A DNA stretch of 64,000 bases. Source: Ruminococcus sp. (GTDB lineage Bacteria; Bacillota; Clostridia; Oscillospirales; Ruminococcaceae). The position numbers and the translations under genes were made by a program. This document shows positions 24,203 through 32,258 of the stretch, piece by piece; the stretch's first letter is position 1; every line of letters begins with the position of its first letter. Below the pieces are notes generated by a model. It ran no database searches. It was not told the DNA's origin and was given only the letters and a program-made list of their open reading frames with translations. Location of the stretch: NCBI GenBank assembly GCA_031262225.1, contig JAISIC010000058.1, positions 1-64,000 on the forward strand, read 5' to 3'.

Positions 24203-24903
24203 AAAGTAATAAACCTGTTCACATTGCCTTTATTATGGACGGCAACGGCAGATGGGCAAAAAAACGCAATCTGCCGAGGAATGCCGGGCACAAAAAGGGC
24301 GGCGACACCTTTCGCGAGATTGCGAAATATGCCCGCGACTCCGGCATAAAATATATAACCTTCTTCGCCTTTTCAACCGAGAACTGGAAACGCCCCAAGG
24401 ACGAGGTTGACGCGCTTATGAAGCTTTTTTCGGAATATCTTGACGAGGCTTCAAAACAGGTTGATGAAAAAAGCCGCCTTATATTTTTAGGCGACAAGGA
24501 CGTTTTCGGCGACGATATGAAGGCGAAGATGACAGGTCTTGAACAAAAGTCGAAGCAGTATGACGCCTGTACCCTTGCCCTTGCCATTAACTACGGCGGC
24601 AGAGCCGATATTGTCAGGGCGGCAAGGCGAGCCGGGAAACTTTGCAGAGACAAAGACATCAGACCTGAAGACATAGACGAAAACTTTTTCTCGGGGCTCC
24701 TTTACACCTCTGCCATGCCGGATGTTGACCTTTTAATCAGACCCGGCGGCGAACGGCGAATTTCTAACTTCCTTTTGTGGCAGTCCGCCTATGCGGAGAT
24801 TTACTTCTCCGACAAGCTCTGGCCCGATTTCACCCCTCATGATCTTGACGAAGCAATTGAATATTTCGGGAATCGTGACAGAAGATTCGGTAATACTGCG
24901 TAA
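24199..24903 (+). CDS. uppS: Isoprenyl transferase (undecaprenyl diphosphate synthase)
   Basis: UppS makes the C55 lipid carrier for peptidoglycan and other cell-wall polymers. The 234-residue product has the signature HIAFIMDGNGRWAKKRNLPR with the catalytic Asp, then AGHKKGG, AFSTENWKRPKDEV, NYGGRADIV, and the C-terminal DLLIRPGGERRISNFLLWQS and YAEIYFSDKLWPDF. The start is TTG 24199, overlapping the frr stop (TTGA); no ATG lies upstream of the conserved motif, so translation is probably coupled to frr. Confidence 0.96.
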   Translation: MKSNKPVHIAFIMDGNGRWAKKRNLPRNAGHKKGGDTFREIAKYARDSGIKYITFFAFSTENWKRPKDEVDALMKLFSEYLDEASKQVDEKSRLIFLGDKDVFGDDMKAKMTGLEQKSKQYDACTLALAINYGGRADIVRAARRAGKLCRDKDIRPEDIDENFFSGLLYTSAMPDVDLLIRPGGERRISNFLLWQSAYAEIYFSDKLWPDFTPHDLDEAIEYFGNRDRRFGNTA

Positions 24904-24930
24904 ATACTTTTAGATTGGCATACTATTACT

Positions 24931-25764
24931 ATGTTAGTTAGAATCATCTCATCAATAATCGGAATAATCATCGGAATCACCGTGCTGTTTTTATCGGACA
25001 CGCTGCTTTTTAACGCTGCAATCTCGGCGATCTGCGTTATCATGAGCTATGAGCTCCTCAACGCGGGCGGCTGTCTTAAATATAAGTTCGCATCGTCGAT
25101 ATGTTTTGCTTTTGCGGTTTTGATGCCCTTCACCGTTGAAACCGAAAACGTTATTCTGCGGTATTTTTTCTGTCTGCTCTGCGTTTTGCTCCTGTTCATA
25201 TCGCTTCTCAAGCGGCATGAAACGATGGGTATTGAAACGCTTGCATATATGATAACTACAACCATGCTTGCGACACTCTCTATGTGCTGTCTGGTGCTTC
25301 TTTTGCATCTCTCCGACGTTCACGGCGTCAGCTATGTTCTGCTCTGCCTTTTGGGGGCTTGGCTGGGCGATTCGGGCGCATATTTTATCGGCTCTAAATT
25401 CGGCAAGCATAAACTCTGCCCGAAGATATCGCCGAAAAAGACTGTCGAGGGTGCGATCGGCGGGCTTGTGACGGTCGCCGCCGCCTTCATCATATATTCA
25501 TATATCTACAAGGCATTCATGGCTCATTTTTACGGCACCGCCGTTGTTGTCCACTTCATTCCGATGATTGCCATGGGGCTTGCCTGCGGCGTGCTCGGAA
25601 TAATCGGGGACCTTTCTGCTTCGGTGATAAAACGCCAGTTTGATATTAAAGATTTCGGGAAAATCATGCCCGGGCACGGCGGAATTATGGACAGATTCGA
25701 TTCGGTTATATTCGTCGCACCGTTCATGGCATTAGTTCTTACTGCTTTTAATATATACAGTTAA
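24931..25764 (+). CDS. cdsA: Phosphatidate cytidylyltransferase (CDP-diacylglycerol synthase)
   Basis: CdsA converts phosphatidic acid and CTP to CDP-diacylglycerol, the branch point of phospholipid synthesis. It is 277 residues with about eight membrane helices and the family signature near the C-terminus: LGIIGDLSASVIKRQFDIKD then FGKIMPGHGGIMDRFDS. GAWLGDSGAYFIGSKFGKHK and KTVEGAIGG lie earlier, as expected. It is the last gene of this operon in the window and overlaps the end of the convergent gene by 4 bp; dxr and rseP, often next, are absent here. Confidence 0.95.
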   Translation: MLVRIISSIIGIIIGITVLFLSDTLLFNAAISAICVIMSYELLNAGGCLKYKFASSICFAFAVLMPFTVETENVILRYFFCLLCVLLLFISLLKRHETMGIETLAYMITTTMLATLSMCCLVLLLHLSDVHGVSYVLLCLLGAWLGDSGAYFIGSKFGKHKLCPKISPKKTVEGAIGGLVTVAAAFIIYSYIYKAFMAHFYGTAVVVHFIPMIAMGLACGVLGIIGDLSASVIKRQFDIKDFGKIMPGHGGIMDRFDSVIFVAPFMALVLTAFNIYS

Positions 25765-26033
25765 GTTTCATCAGAAATAATAAAGTCTTCTACAATATCC
25801 TGCAAGGTTGACGGAAGCACGGTGTGTTCTATGCAGAGGTCAAAGAGGCGGTTTATTTTTTCCGGTGAAACGGTCACGCTTGAAACGGTTGCTTCTTCGG
25901 GTCGGTCGAAAAGATTCGACTCGATTTTTATTCCGTAAACGTCAACCCCCATCTCGATATTTTTTACAACTTTGTATTCGATTTTTCCCATTGCCGCCCT
26001 CTCGGAGCGAACAATTTCCATGTCAACTACCAT
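25761..26033 (-). CDS. Small DUF6514-like protein
   Basis: A 90-residue soluble protein with no membrane helix: YGIKIESNLFDRPEEATVSS, then SPEKINRLFDLCIEHTVLPS, then LQDIVEDFI. The arrangement of a short beta part (VYGIKI), then a helix ending in 'VxPxxLxDxVxDxI', is how I remember the DUF6514 family of Clostridia; the assignment is from memory and uncertain. It is convergent with cdsA, overlapping by 4 bp. Alternative starts exist at 26021 (MEIVRSE). Function unknown. Confidence 0.55.
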   Translation of the reverse strand: MVVDMEIVRSERAAMGKIEYKVVKNIEMGVDVYGIKIESNLFDRPEEATVSSVTVSPEKINRLFDLCIEHTVLPSTLQDIVEDFIISDET

Positions 26034-26241
26034 TGGATTTTTACCATCCTTATTTTGTTATTTTTGGAATTTGAGATTCCGTTAATTTGTAATTTCTGTT
26101 ATTATTATATCGCTTTTTCATGTTTTAAACAATGTACGAAATTCGACAATCTGCAATTTGGGGTTCAGAATTATTCATTTTAGCCCTTTTTTGATGTTGT
26201 TTTTGTCGAATTTTTGAATTTAAGTGTCATTTTATGAAATT

Positions 26242-26270
26242 TTGCATAGTATTATTTAAAAAACAATAAT
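26242..26270 (+). promoter_or_regulatory. Candidate promoter of cdd
   Basis: TTGCAT (26242-26247), a 17-bp spacer, AATAAT (26265-26270), about 23 bp before the cdd ATG. The rest of the 259-bp gap is AT-rich with nothing else recognisable. Confidence 0.4.
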
Positions 26271-26292
26271 AAAATATGGACGGGGGAACGGT

Positions 26293-26712
26293 ATGCCAGC
26301 AGCTCCCAGTTTTACCAATCCTATTAGGCAAAAACAGCTGATTTCGGCGGCAAAAAGCCAAATAAAATATGCATATTGCCCATATTCCGGCGACAGTTTT
26401 GCGGCGGCACTCCTCGGCGAAGACGGTGTGATTTACACCGGTGTTTCGGTCGAAAATATAAACCATGCGTCGTCGCTCTGTGCGGAGCACGCTGCCGTTG
26501 CAAAGGCTGTGTCAAAGGGATGCAGAAAGTTTTCGGCTATTGCCGTCTGCTCGGGTGCGGGAACACCTGCGATTCCGTGCGGCTCATGCCGTCAGGTTTT
26601 GGCTGAATTTTCCCCCGCAATGCAAATCCTTTTACAGGATGAAGCCGGGAAAATCCACTCCTACCCGCTTTCACAGCTTCTTCCGGCGGCTTTTAATGTT
26701 AAAGTACCGTAA
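26293..26712 (+). CDS. cdd: Cytidine deaminase
   Basis: Cdd deaminates cytidine and deoxycytidine to uridine and deoxyuridine in pyrimidine salvage. The 139-residue protein has the full zinc site: CAEHAAVAKA (Cys ligand and catalytic Glu) and PCGSCRQVLAEF (two Cys ligands). YCPYSGDSFAAALLGEDG and YTGVSVENINHASSLCAE are the usual substrate-binding stretches. GGGGGA around 26282 precedes the ATG. It stands alone between divergent and downstream units. Confidence 0.95.
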   Translation: MPAAPSFTNPIRQKQLISAAKSQIKYAYCPYSGDSFAAALLGEDGVIYTGVSVENINHASSLCAEHAAVAKAVSKGCRKFSAIAVCSGAGTPAIPCGSCRQVLAEFSPAMQILLQDEAGKIHSYPLSQLLPAAFNVKVP

Positions 26713-26848
26713 GCCGCGTTATAAATAAGCCGTGCAAGCTACATGAATTTTTAATATACCAAAAGCTATTGCAATTTTGCTATAACTATGATAAGATGGT
26801 ATCAACGGTTAAGTTATGGACAGAATAAATATAGCGAGGTATATTAAC

Positions 26849-29338
26849 ATGAAGATATCATTTTCAACACTTGCCTGTCCCGAATTTTCTTGGACAGACA
26901 TATATTCCATGGCAAAGGACTTGGGTTATGACGGCATTGAAGTTCGCGGACTTGGCGATACCATCTATGCCTATGCGGCAAAGCCTTTCACCGAATCCGA
27001 AATGCCCAAAACCAAGAAGACTTTGCAACGGCTCGGGCTTGAAATACCCTGCCTTTCCTCTGCCTGCGTTATGAAATATGCCGGACGGCTTGATGAAAAC
27101 CTTGCGGAAATCCGCGAATATGTTTCGCTTGCAAAGAAGCTCAACACGCCTTTCATACGCGTCCTCGCAGACAAAGAGCCCGCACCGGCAGGCGAGGTTG
27201 ACGATAACGTTGTAATTGCCTCTCTTAAAGCGGCGGCGAAAATTGCCGAAGAGGCTGATATATATCTGCTTGCTGAAACAAACGGCGTATACTCCGACAC
27301 AAAAAGGCTTAAAAAGGTTCTTGATGCGGTCGGCTCAAAATGCGTTGCCGCACTCTGGGATATGCACCATCCCTACAGATTCGCGAATGAATCCCCTGTC
27401 GAGACTGTCGCGAATTTGGGTTCATATATAAAGTATACGCACGTCAAAGACAGTGTCGCGAGTTCCGACGGGACGATTTCATATAGAATGTGCGGAGAGG
27501 GCGACCTGCCGATTGAAGAGATGATGGCGGCACTTTCTTCCATCGGCTATGACGGCTATGTTTCGCTCGAATGGGTTCGTCGATGGAACAGAGACCTTGA
27601 CGATGCCGGAATTGTATTCCCGCAATATGCGGAATATATGAGCCGGTTCCGCAATAAACACAAGCACCCGCTTCAAGACAACGAAAGAAAGACCGGTAAA
27701 TATCCCTGGCCCAAAGAGCGGCTCATTAACTACACATTCCCGGATGTACTCGACCGTGTTTGCGAGGCGTTCCCGAACCAATATGCCTTTCGTTACACAG
27801 AGCTTGACTACACCAGAACATATCCGCAATTCCGTGATGATGTTGACGCCTTTGCAAGAGGCTTATATGCCGCAGGGGTTCGCCGCGGCTCGCACGTTGC
27901 CATCTGGGCTACAAACGTTCCGGCATGGTTTATAACCTTCTGGGCTTCGGTTAAAATCGGTGCTGTGCTCGTAACTGTAAATACTGCATATAAAATTCAC
28001 GAGGCTGAATATCTTTTCCGTCAGTCCGACACCGACACCATCGTTATGGTTGATTCCTGCAAAGACTGCGACTATATTCAGATTATAAACGAAATTTGCC
28101 CCGAGCTTAAAACGTCAAATCCGGGCGAACTTAACGCAAAAAGACTTCCCAAGCTCAAAAATGTTATCACCGTTGATTCGGTTCAGCCGGGATGCTTCAC
28201 ATGGAACGAAACTTTCGCAATGGGCAAGGACGTTTCCCAATCCGAAATTGAGAATATGCGGCGGCAGATCGAGCCTGACGACGTCTGCAATATGCAGTAC
28301 ACCTCCGGCACAACGGGCTTCCCCAAGGGCGTTATGCTCACCCATCGAAACGTTGTGAATAACGGTAAGGCTATCGGCGACTGCCTCGACTTCTCAACCG
28401 CAGACAAGCTTCTTATTCAGGTTCCGATGTTCCACTGCTTCGGGATGGTTCTTGCTATGACAGCTTCAATGACACATGGCACTACAATGGTTCCTATCCC
28501 GATGTTCTCCCCCAAAAAGGGTTTGGCGGCGATAAATAAAGAAAAAATCACCGCTGTTCACGGTGTTCCGACGATGTTTATCGCGATGCTCGGGCATGAA
28601 GACTTCGCTACGACCGACTTTTCACATATGCGTACCGGCATTATGGCGGGCTCGCCCTGCCCTGTGAAGGTCATGGAAGATGTTTTACAGAAGATGAATA
28701 TGACAGAAATCTGCATAACATACGGTCAGACCGAGGCTTCCCCTGCAATCACCATGTCAAAGACCACCGACTCGATCGAAGCACGTGTTGCGACTGTCGG
28801 CGGCGAAAGTTTCGGCGTTGAAGTGGCAATCCGTGACCCCGAAACGAACGAAGATCTTCCCATCGAGACCGACGGCGAACTCTGTGCAAGGGGATATAAC
28901 ATAATGAAGGGCTATTACAAGATGCCCGAGGCAACTGCCGCCGCAATCGACCCCGACGGCTGGCTCCACACAGGCGATCTTGCCCGCAAGACTGCCGACG
29001 GTTATTATAAAATAACCGGGCGAATCAAGGATATGATTATTCGCGGCGGCGAAAACATCTACCCCAAAGAGATTGAGGACTTCCTCTACACCCACCCGAA
29101 GGTGAAGGACGTTCAGGTTATCGGCGTTGCCGACAAGACGTATGGCGAGGAAATCTGTGCAGTTATCATCCCGAAAGAGGGCGAAAATGTAACCGAAGAA
29201 GAAATCAAAGATTTCGTCAAAGCCTCCATGGCAAAGCACAAAATCCCCCGCTATGTTGACTTCACCGACGCCTTCCCGATGAACGCCGCAGGGAAGATAT
29301 TAAAGTATAAAATGAGAGAAGACCACGCAAGACCGTAA
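26849..29338 (+). CDS. Fusion of a sugar-isomerase-like TIM barrel and an acyl-CoA synthetase
   Basis: An 829-residue two-part protein. Residues 1 to about 275 form a xylose-isomerase-like TIM barrel (AP endonuclease family 2): MKISFSTLACPEFSW, GYDGIEVRGLGD, LLAETNGVYSDT, ALWDMHHPYR, YTHVKDSV and GYDGYVSLEWVRRW. After a short linker, residues about 285-829 are an AMP-forming acyl-CoA synthetase. They carry the P-loop-like YTSGTTGFPKGVMLTHRN (about 483-500), TYGQTEASPAIT, DGWLHTGDLARK and GRIKDMIIRGGENIYPKEIE, and the catalytic Lys region AAGKILKYKMRE at the end. The synthetase most resembles medium/long-chain FadD-type enzymes. ATG 26849 is chosen for GAGGT 8 bp upstream; ATG 26816 is in frame but weaker. 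The physiological substrate and reason for fusion are unknown. Confidence 0.88.
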   Translation: MKISFSTLACPEFSWTDIYSMAKDLGYDGIEVRGLGDTIYAYAAKPFTESEMPKTKKTLQRLGLEIPCLSSACVMKYAGRLDENLAEIREYVSLAKKLNTPFIRVLADKEPAPAGEVDDNVVIASLKAAAKIAEEADIYLLAETNGVYSDTKRLKKVLDAVGSKCVAALWDMHHPYRFANESPVETVANLGSYIKYTHVKDSVASSDGTISYRMCGEGDLPIEEMMAALSSIGYDGYVSLEWVRRWNRDLDDAGIVFPQYAEYMSRFRNKHKHPLQDNERKTGKYPWPKERLINYTFPDVLDRVCEAFPNQYAFRYTELDYTRTYPQFRDDVDAFARGLYAAGVRRGSHVAIWATNVPAWFITFWASVKIGAVLVTVNTAYKIHEAEYLFRQSDTDTIVMVDSCKDCDYIQIINEICPELKTSNPGELNAKRLPKLKNVITVDSVQPGCFTWNETFAMGKDVSQSEIENMRRQIEPDDVCNMQYTSGTTGFPKGVMLTHRNVVNNGKAIGDCLDFSTADKLLIQVPMFHCFGMVLAMTASMTHGTTMVPIPMFSPKKGLAAINKEKITAVHGVPTMFIAMLGHEDFATTDFSHMRTGIMAGSPCPVKVMEDVLQKMNMTEICITYGQTEASPAITMSKTTDSIEARVATVGGESFGVEVAIRDPETNEDLPIETDGELCARGYNIMKGYYKMPEATAAAIDPDGWLHTGDLARKTADGYYKITGRIKDMIIRGGENIYPKEIEDFLYTHPKVKDVQVIGVADKTYGEEICAVIIPKEGENVTEEEIKDFVKASMAKHKIPRYVDFTDAFPMNAAGKILKYKMREDHARP

Positions 29339-29343
29339 GGACG

Positions 29344-29378
29344 CTGGGAGGGAACTCTTTGAAAAGAGTTCCCCCCAG
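29344..29378. repeat. Long hairpin element after the fusion gene, possible dispersed repeat
   Basis: GGGAACTCTT/AAGAGTTCCC (29350-29359/29364-29373) with loop TGAA, extended by CTGGG/CCCAG (29344-29348/29374-29378) around one bulged A, and followed by AGACCCCCCTC. Sequences of this kind recur after genes in gut Clostridia as I recall them; only one copy is seen in this window. Confidence 0.55.
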
Positions 29379-29450
29379 ACCCCCCTCAGAAACTTTATTG
29401 CCGCTCTTGCTCTTTCAGCTTTGAAGGCGCTCTGCGTGGAATTGCATAAC

Positions 29451-29480
29451 AAAAGCCGTCGAGATTTTCGACGGCTTTTT
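29451..29480. terminator. Bidirectional terminator between the fusion gene and the RelE pair
   Basis: Perfect 12-bp stem AAAAGCCGTCGA/TCGACGGCTTTT (29451-29462/29468-29479) with a 5-nt loop and flanking A/T runs, placed between convergent genes. Confidence 0.85.
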
Positions 29481-29487
29481 ATGTATT

Positions 29488-29817
29488 CTACAAATTGTAT
29501 TTATCTATCCGATTTTTTGCTTCGTCATAAACTTCGTTATCGGCACGTGCAGAGATGATTATTACCTTCATCTCCCGGTCGATTCTGATAAGTTTATACA
29601 CAACCCTTATGCCGAGTTTTTTGAATTTGAGTTTCAAGCACCCTGTAAGGTTTATCCCGCCTTTATTTCCAAGCGGCTCACCATATCCGCCCTCTGACCT
29701 TGGCAACGGATTTTGGCGTGCTTTTCTAATAGTTTTAACGATTTGAGGTTTTACAGAGCCGTCCAGTTTCGCGAGTTCGCGTTTTGCTTCATCTGTATAG
29801 TCGATATCCCAGATCAT
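29488..29817 (-). CDS. RelE/ParE-superfamily toxin
   Basis: A 109-residue toxin of a type II toxin-antitoxin pair, in the fold of ribosome-dependent mRNA interferases. Features: WDIDYTDEAKRELAKLDGS at the N-terminus, KPQIVKTIRKARQNPLP, a glycine-rich middle with LGNKGGINLTG, KLKFKKLGIRVVYKL, and MKVIIISARADNEVYDEAKN. This pattern of paired helices followed by a four-strand sheet is typical of RelE proteins. The start overlaps the stop of the upstream antitoxin gene by 4 bp (ATGA). Confidence 0.85.
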   Translation of the reverse strand: MIWDIDYTDEAKRELAKLDGSVKPQIVKTIRKARQNPLPRSEGGYGEPLGNKGGINLTGCLKLKFKKLGIRVVYKLIRIDREMKVIIISARADNEVYDEAKNRIDKYNL

Positions 29818-30092
29818 ATCAGCTCATCTTCCTCTGCATTTTCTATGTCTTCCTCTGTAATACCGAGTTCTAACATAAGATCTTCTTCGCTGATACAGTG
29901 TTTCTCTAACTCTTCCCAACTGCCGTATTTTGCTAACTGAGCTTCGACAAGCTTTATCAGCTCCTCGTCCTCACGTTCCTCATCCGTAAGCGTTTCATCA
30001 ATTGGGAAAAAGGTTACAATCTTAGCCGCGAACTCGTTGAATTTCTCGTCCGGCATAAGGTCAATCATATATTTAACGTTCTCTTTTGTCAT
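29814..30092 (-). CDS. Antitoxin of the RelE pair (92 aa)
   Basis: A 92-residue acidic protein upstream of and overlapping the toxin, the usual antitoxin-first order. ATG 30092 is chosen for GAGGGG about 8 bp upstream; a GTG at 30101 is in frame. The N-terminus MTKENVKYMIDLMPDEKF closely matches that of the antitoxin at 41236 (MTRETAKQQIDMMPDNAF), which is paired with an unrelated PIN toxin. The C-terminal part is strongly acidic (SEEDLMLELGITEEDIENAE), fit to wrap a basic toxin. No DNA-binding domain family is recognised with certainty. Confidence 0.75.
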   Translation of the reverse strand: MTKENVKYMIDLMPDEKFNEFAAKIVTFFPIDETLTDEEREDEELIKLVEAQLAKYGSWEELEKHCISEEDLMLELGITEEDIENAEEDELI

Positions 30093-30233
30093 ATCAATCA
30101 CCCCTCTTTACCATTATACCACAAACAACCCCATTTAGTCAACATTTAATGGCATATATACATTTCTTGCCTACTTCGGCGGTATCTCTTCAATGTGGAA
30201 AGATTACCTCGGCAAGCCCGCGGGGGCTCCCCG

Positions 30234-31547
30234 CTATTCGTATCGCAGTGCATCTATCGGGTCGAGTTTTGCGGCTTTGTTTGCCGGGTAGTAGCCGAAG
30301 AAGACGCCGATTGCCATCGAAAAGCCTACCGAGATTGCTATTGCTCCTGCGGATGGGTTTGACCTCAACGTTATGCCGCCGAGCTGATCTGCAAGGACAA
30401 GCATCATTATCTCGCCTGTGGCTATCGCCAAAATTACGCCGAGGATAACCCCGATTATTCCGCCGATGGTGCAAAGAATCACCGACTCGACAATAAACTG
30501 GAAGCGTATTGCCGTGTTGGGCGCACCGAGAGCTTTTCTCACGCCGATCTCCCTTGTTCGCTCCGTCACCGACACAAGCATGATGTTCATAACCCCGATG
30601 CCGCCGACAAGGAGCGATACTCCCGCGATCATTCCCAGAATGAAGCCGACAAGCGAAAGTGCCGAGTTGATAGTTGCAAGGTCGTCTTCCATGGTATAGG
30701 TCGTAACCTGATAAGCATCGTTGTTTTTATAAAATCCGTTATTGAAAAACTCGACTATATCTGCCGACAGTTCCGAAACGGAAACGCCCTGTGCTCCGAT
30801 AAGGTTGAAGTACTGATAATAACCCTCGTTGGGGTCGCCACCTGTGAGACGGCGGGCGGTCGCAATCGGAATGTCGCACTCGTATGTACGGGAGAAAAGC
30901 CCGCTCATCATCCCCGCTTCATATTCATAGACACCGACAACGGTAAAGTCCATGATGTTTGTGGAAGCCTGCCAGCCTTGGTTTATATTCACCGTGACAA
31001 CCTGCCCCAAAGCTGCCCTTGAGCTTCCGAACATTGTTTCGGCAAGGTCGGAAGGGATATTGATGACATATCGCATCTTCGCGTTATCTTCGTCTGAAAT
31101 AAGTCTGCCTTCTAAGAGATCTGTAAGCCCTGCTTCAAGACCTTCTGTAGTCTGCCCGGTGAGGCTCACCGCAAAATCGTCATCGTTATTCACGTCGTTA
31201 TTGATCGTGCCTCTCCCTGCGGAGGTCGTCACCCAAACAGATTCGATTTCGTCGCCGAAACGCTCCTTCATACGCTCAATCATTGTGTCGGAGATGAGGT
31301 CGGACTGGTTCATCCACATCTGTTCACGCGTGGAGTTGGGCTTGCTTTGAAGCATAACCTGAACGAGGTTTGTGACGCCGAGGTCATCGATAGTTCCGGT
31401 GAAGGTATTCTGAATCATTGTGCCGAGGGTTGTTATAAGAATAACGGCGGAAATACCGATAATGATACCGAGCATGGTGAGGAAGGAACGCATTTTGTTG
31501 CTCTTTATGCCGTTGAAAGCAACTGCGATATTTTCAATTAGGTTCAT
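30234..31547 (-). CDS. MacB-family ABC transporter permease
   Basis: A 437-residue permease with one N-terminal membrane helix (residues about 19-41), a large extracytoplasmic MacB-PCD domain, and three C-terminal helices. Motifs: NKMRSFLTMLGIIIGISAVI at the N-terminus; GVMNIMLVSVTERTREIGVR and KALGAPNTAIRFQF in the FtsX domain; AAKLDPIDALRYE at the end. Its start overlaps the ATPase gene by 4 bp. With the ATPase and adaptor it would form a tripartite-like exporter; in a Gram-positive cell the adaptor spans the outer face. Substrates are commonly peptides or antibiotics but cannot be read here. Confidence 0.93.
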   Translation of the reverse strand: MNLIENIAVAFNGIKSNKMRSFLTMLGIIIGISAVILITTLGTMIQNTFTGTIDDLGVTNLVQVMLQSKPNSTREQMWMNQSDLISDTMIERMKERFGDEIESVWVTTSAGRGTINNDVNNDDDFAVSLTGQTTEGLEAGLTDLLEGRLISDEDNAKMRYVINIPSDLAETMFGSSRAALGQVVTVNINQGWQASTNIMDFTVVGVYEYEAGMMSGLFSRTYECDIPIATARRLTGGDPNEGYYQYFNLIGAQGVSVSELSADIVEFFNNGFYKNNDAYQVTTYTMEDDLATINSALSLVGFILGMIAGVSLLVGGIGVMNIMLVSVTERTREIGVRKALGAPNTAIRFQFIVESVILCTIGGIIGVILGVILAIATGEIMMLVLADQLGGITLRSNPSAGAIAISVGFSMAIGVFFGYYPANKAAKLDPIDALRYE

Positions 31548-32245
31548 GATTTCACCACCGCCTCATCTGACGTTATATATCCGTCGGCAAGGGTAATAAT
31601 CCGCTCCGTCTCCGCCGCAAGTTCGGGGTTGTGGGTTATGAGGATTATCGTTTTGCCCTGCTCGTTATGAAGCTTGTGGAAAAGGTCCATAACCATACGC
31701 CCGGTCTTTGTGTCCAGAGCACCTGTCGGTTCGTCTGCAAGGATTATTGCGGGATTATTGATCATAGCCCTTGCAATCGCAACCCTCTGCTTTTGACCGC
31801 CCGAAAGTTCGTTGGGCATATGTTTTAAGCGATCGCTCATATCGACCATGTCAAGCATAGCCTTAGCCCGCTCGGTACGCTCTTTTTGCGAAACCCCTGC
31901 ATACATCATCGGAAGTTCGACATTTTTAAGAGCGGAGGTTCTTGAGATAAGGTTAAAGGTCTGAAACACGAAGCCGATCTTCTTGTTTCTTATTTCGGAA
32001 AGCGTTTTGTCCTCTGTTTTTGCCACATCAAGCCCGTCTAAGACATAGCTTCCGCCTGTGGGGCGATCGAGAGCCCCGATAAGGTTCATGAGCGTTGATT
32101 TGCCCGAACCCGACTGCCCGACTACCGACAGAAACTGTCCCTCGGGCACATCAAAGGAAAGCCCGTGGAGAATTTCAAGTTCGTTCGGTGTTCCCACGTA
32201 AAACGACTTGTAAATATTCTCCATATGAATTATCATTTTATCCAT
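31544..32245 (-). CDS. MacB-type ABC transporter ATPase
   Basis: A 233-residue ATP-binding subunit. Walker A is GQSGSGKSTLMNLIGALDRP, the Q-loop lies in FVFQTFNLI, the signature is LSGGQKQRVAIARAMINNP, and Walker B with its Glu is IILADEPTGALD, followed by the switch His in LITHN. ATG 32245 is chosen for GGGGGA just upstream; the open frame extends further but into the preceding gene. It overlaps the permease and starts 13 bp after the adaptor gene, so the three are one operon. Confidence 0.95.
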   Translation of the reverse strand: MDKMIIHMENIYKSFYVGTPNELEILHGLSFDVPEGQFLSVVGQSGSGKSTLMNLIGALDRPTGGSYVLDGLDVAKTEDKTLSEIRNKKIGFVFQTFNLISRTSALKNVELPMMYAGVSQKERTERAKAMLDMVDMSDRLKHMPNELSGGQKQRVAIARAMINNPAIILADEPTGALDTKTGRMVMDLFHKLHNEQGKTIILITHNPELAAETERIITLADGYITSDEAVVKS

Positions 32246-32258
32246 CAAAGTCTCCCCC

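Noticed and set aside
30133..30233. Coding-like peptide on the plus strand before the permease stop (YFGGISSMWKDYLGKPAGAP)
   Set aside because: It reads like a gene fragment, but it is only about 30 codons, has no start signal and matches no family that I can name, so it is not called a pseudogene.
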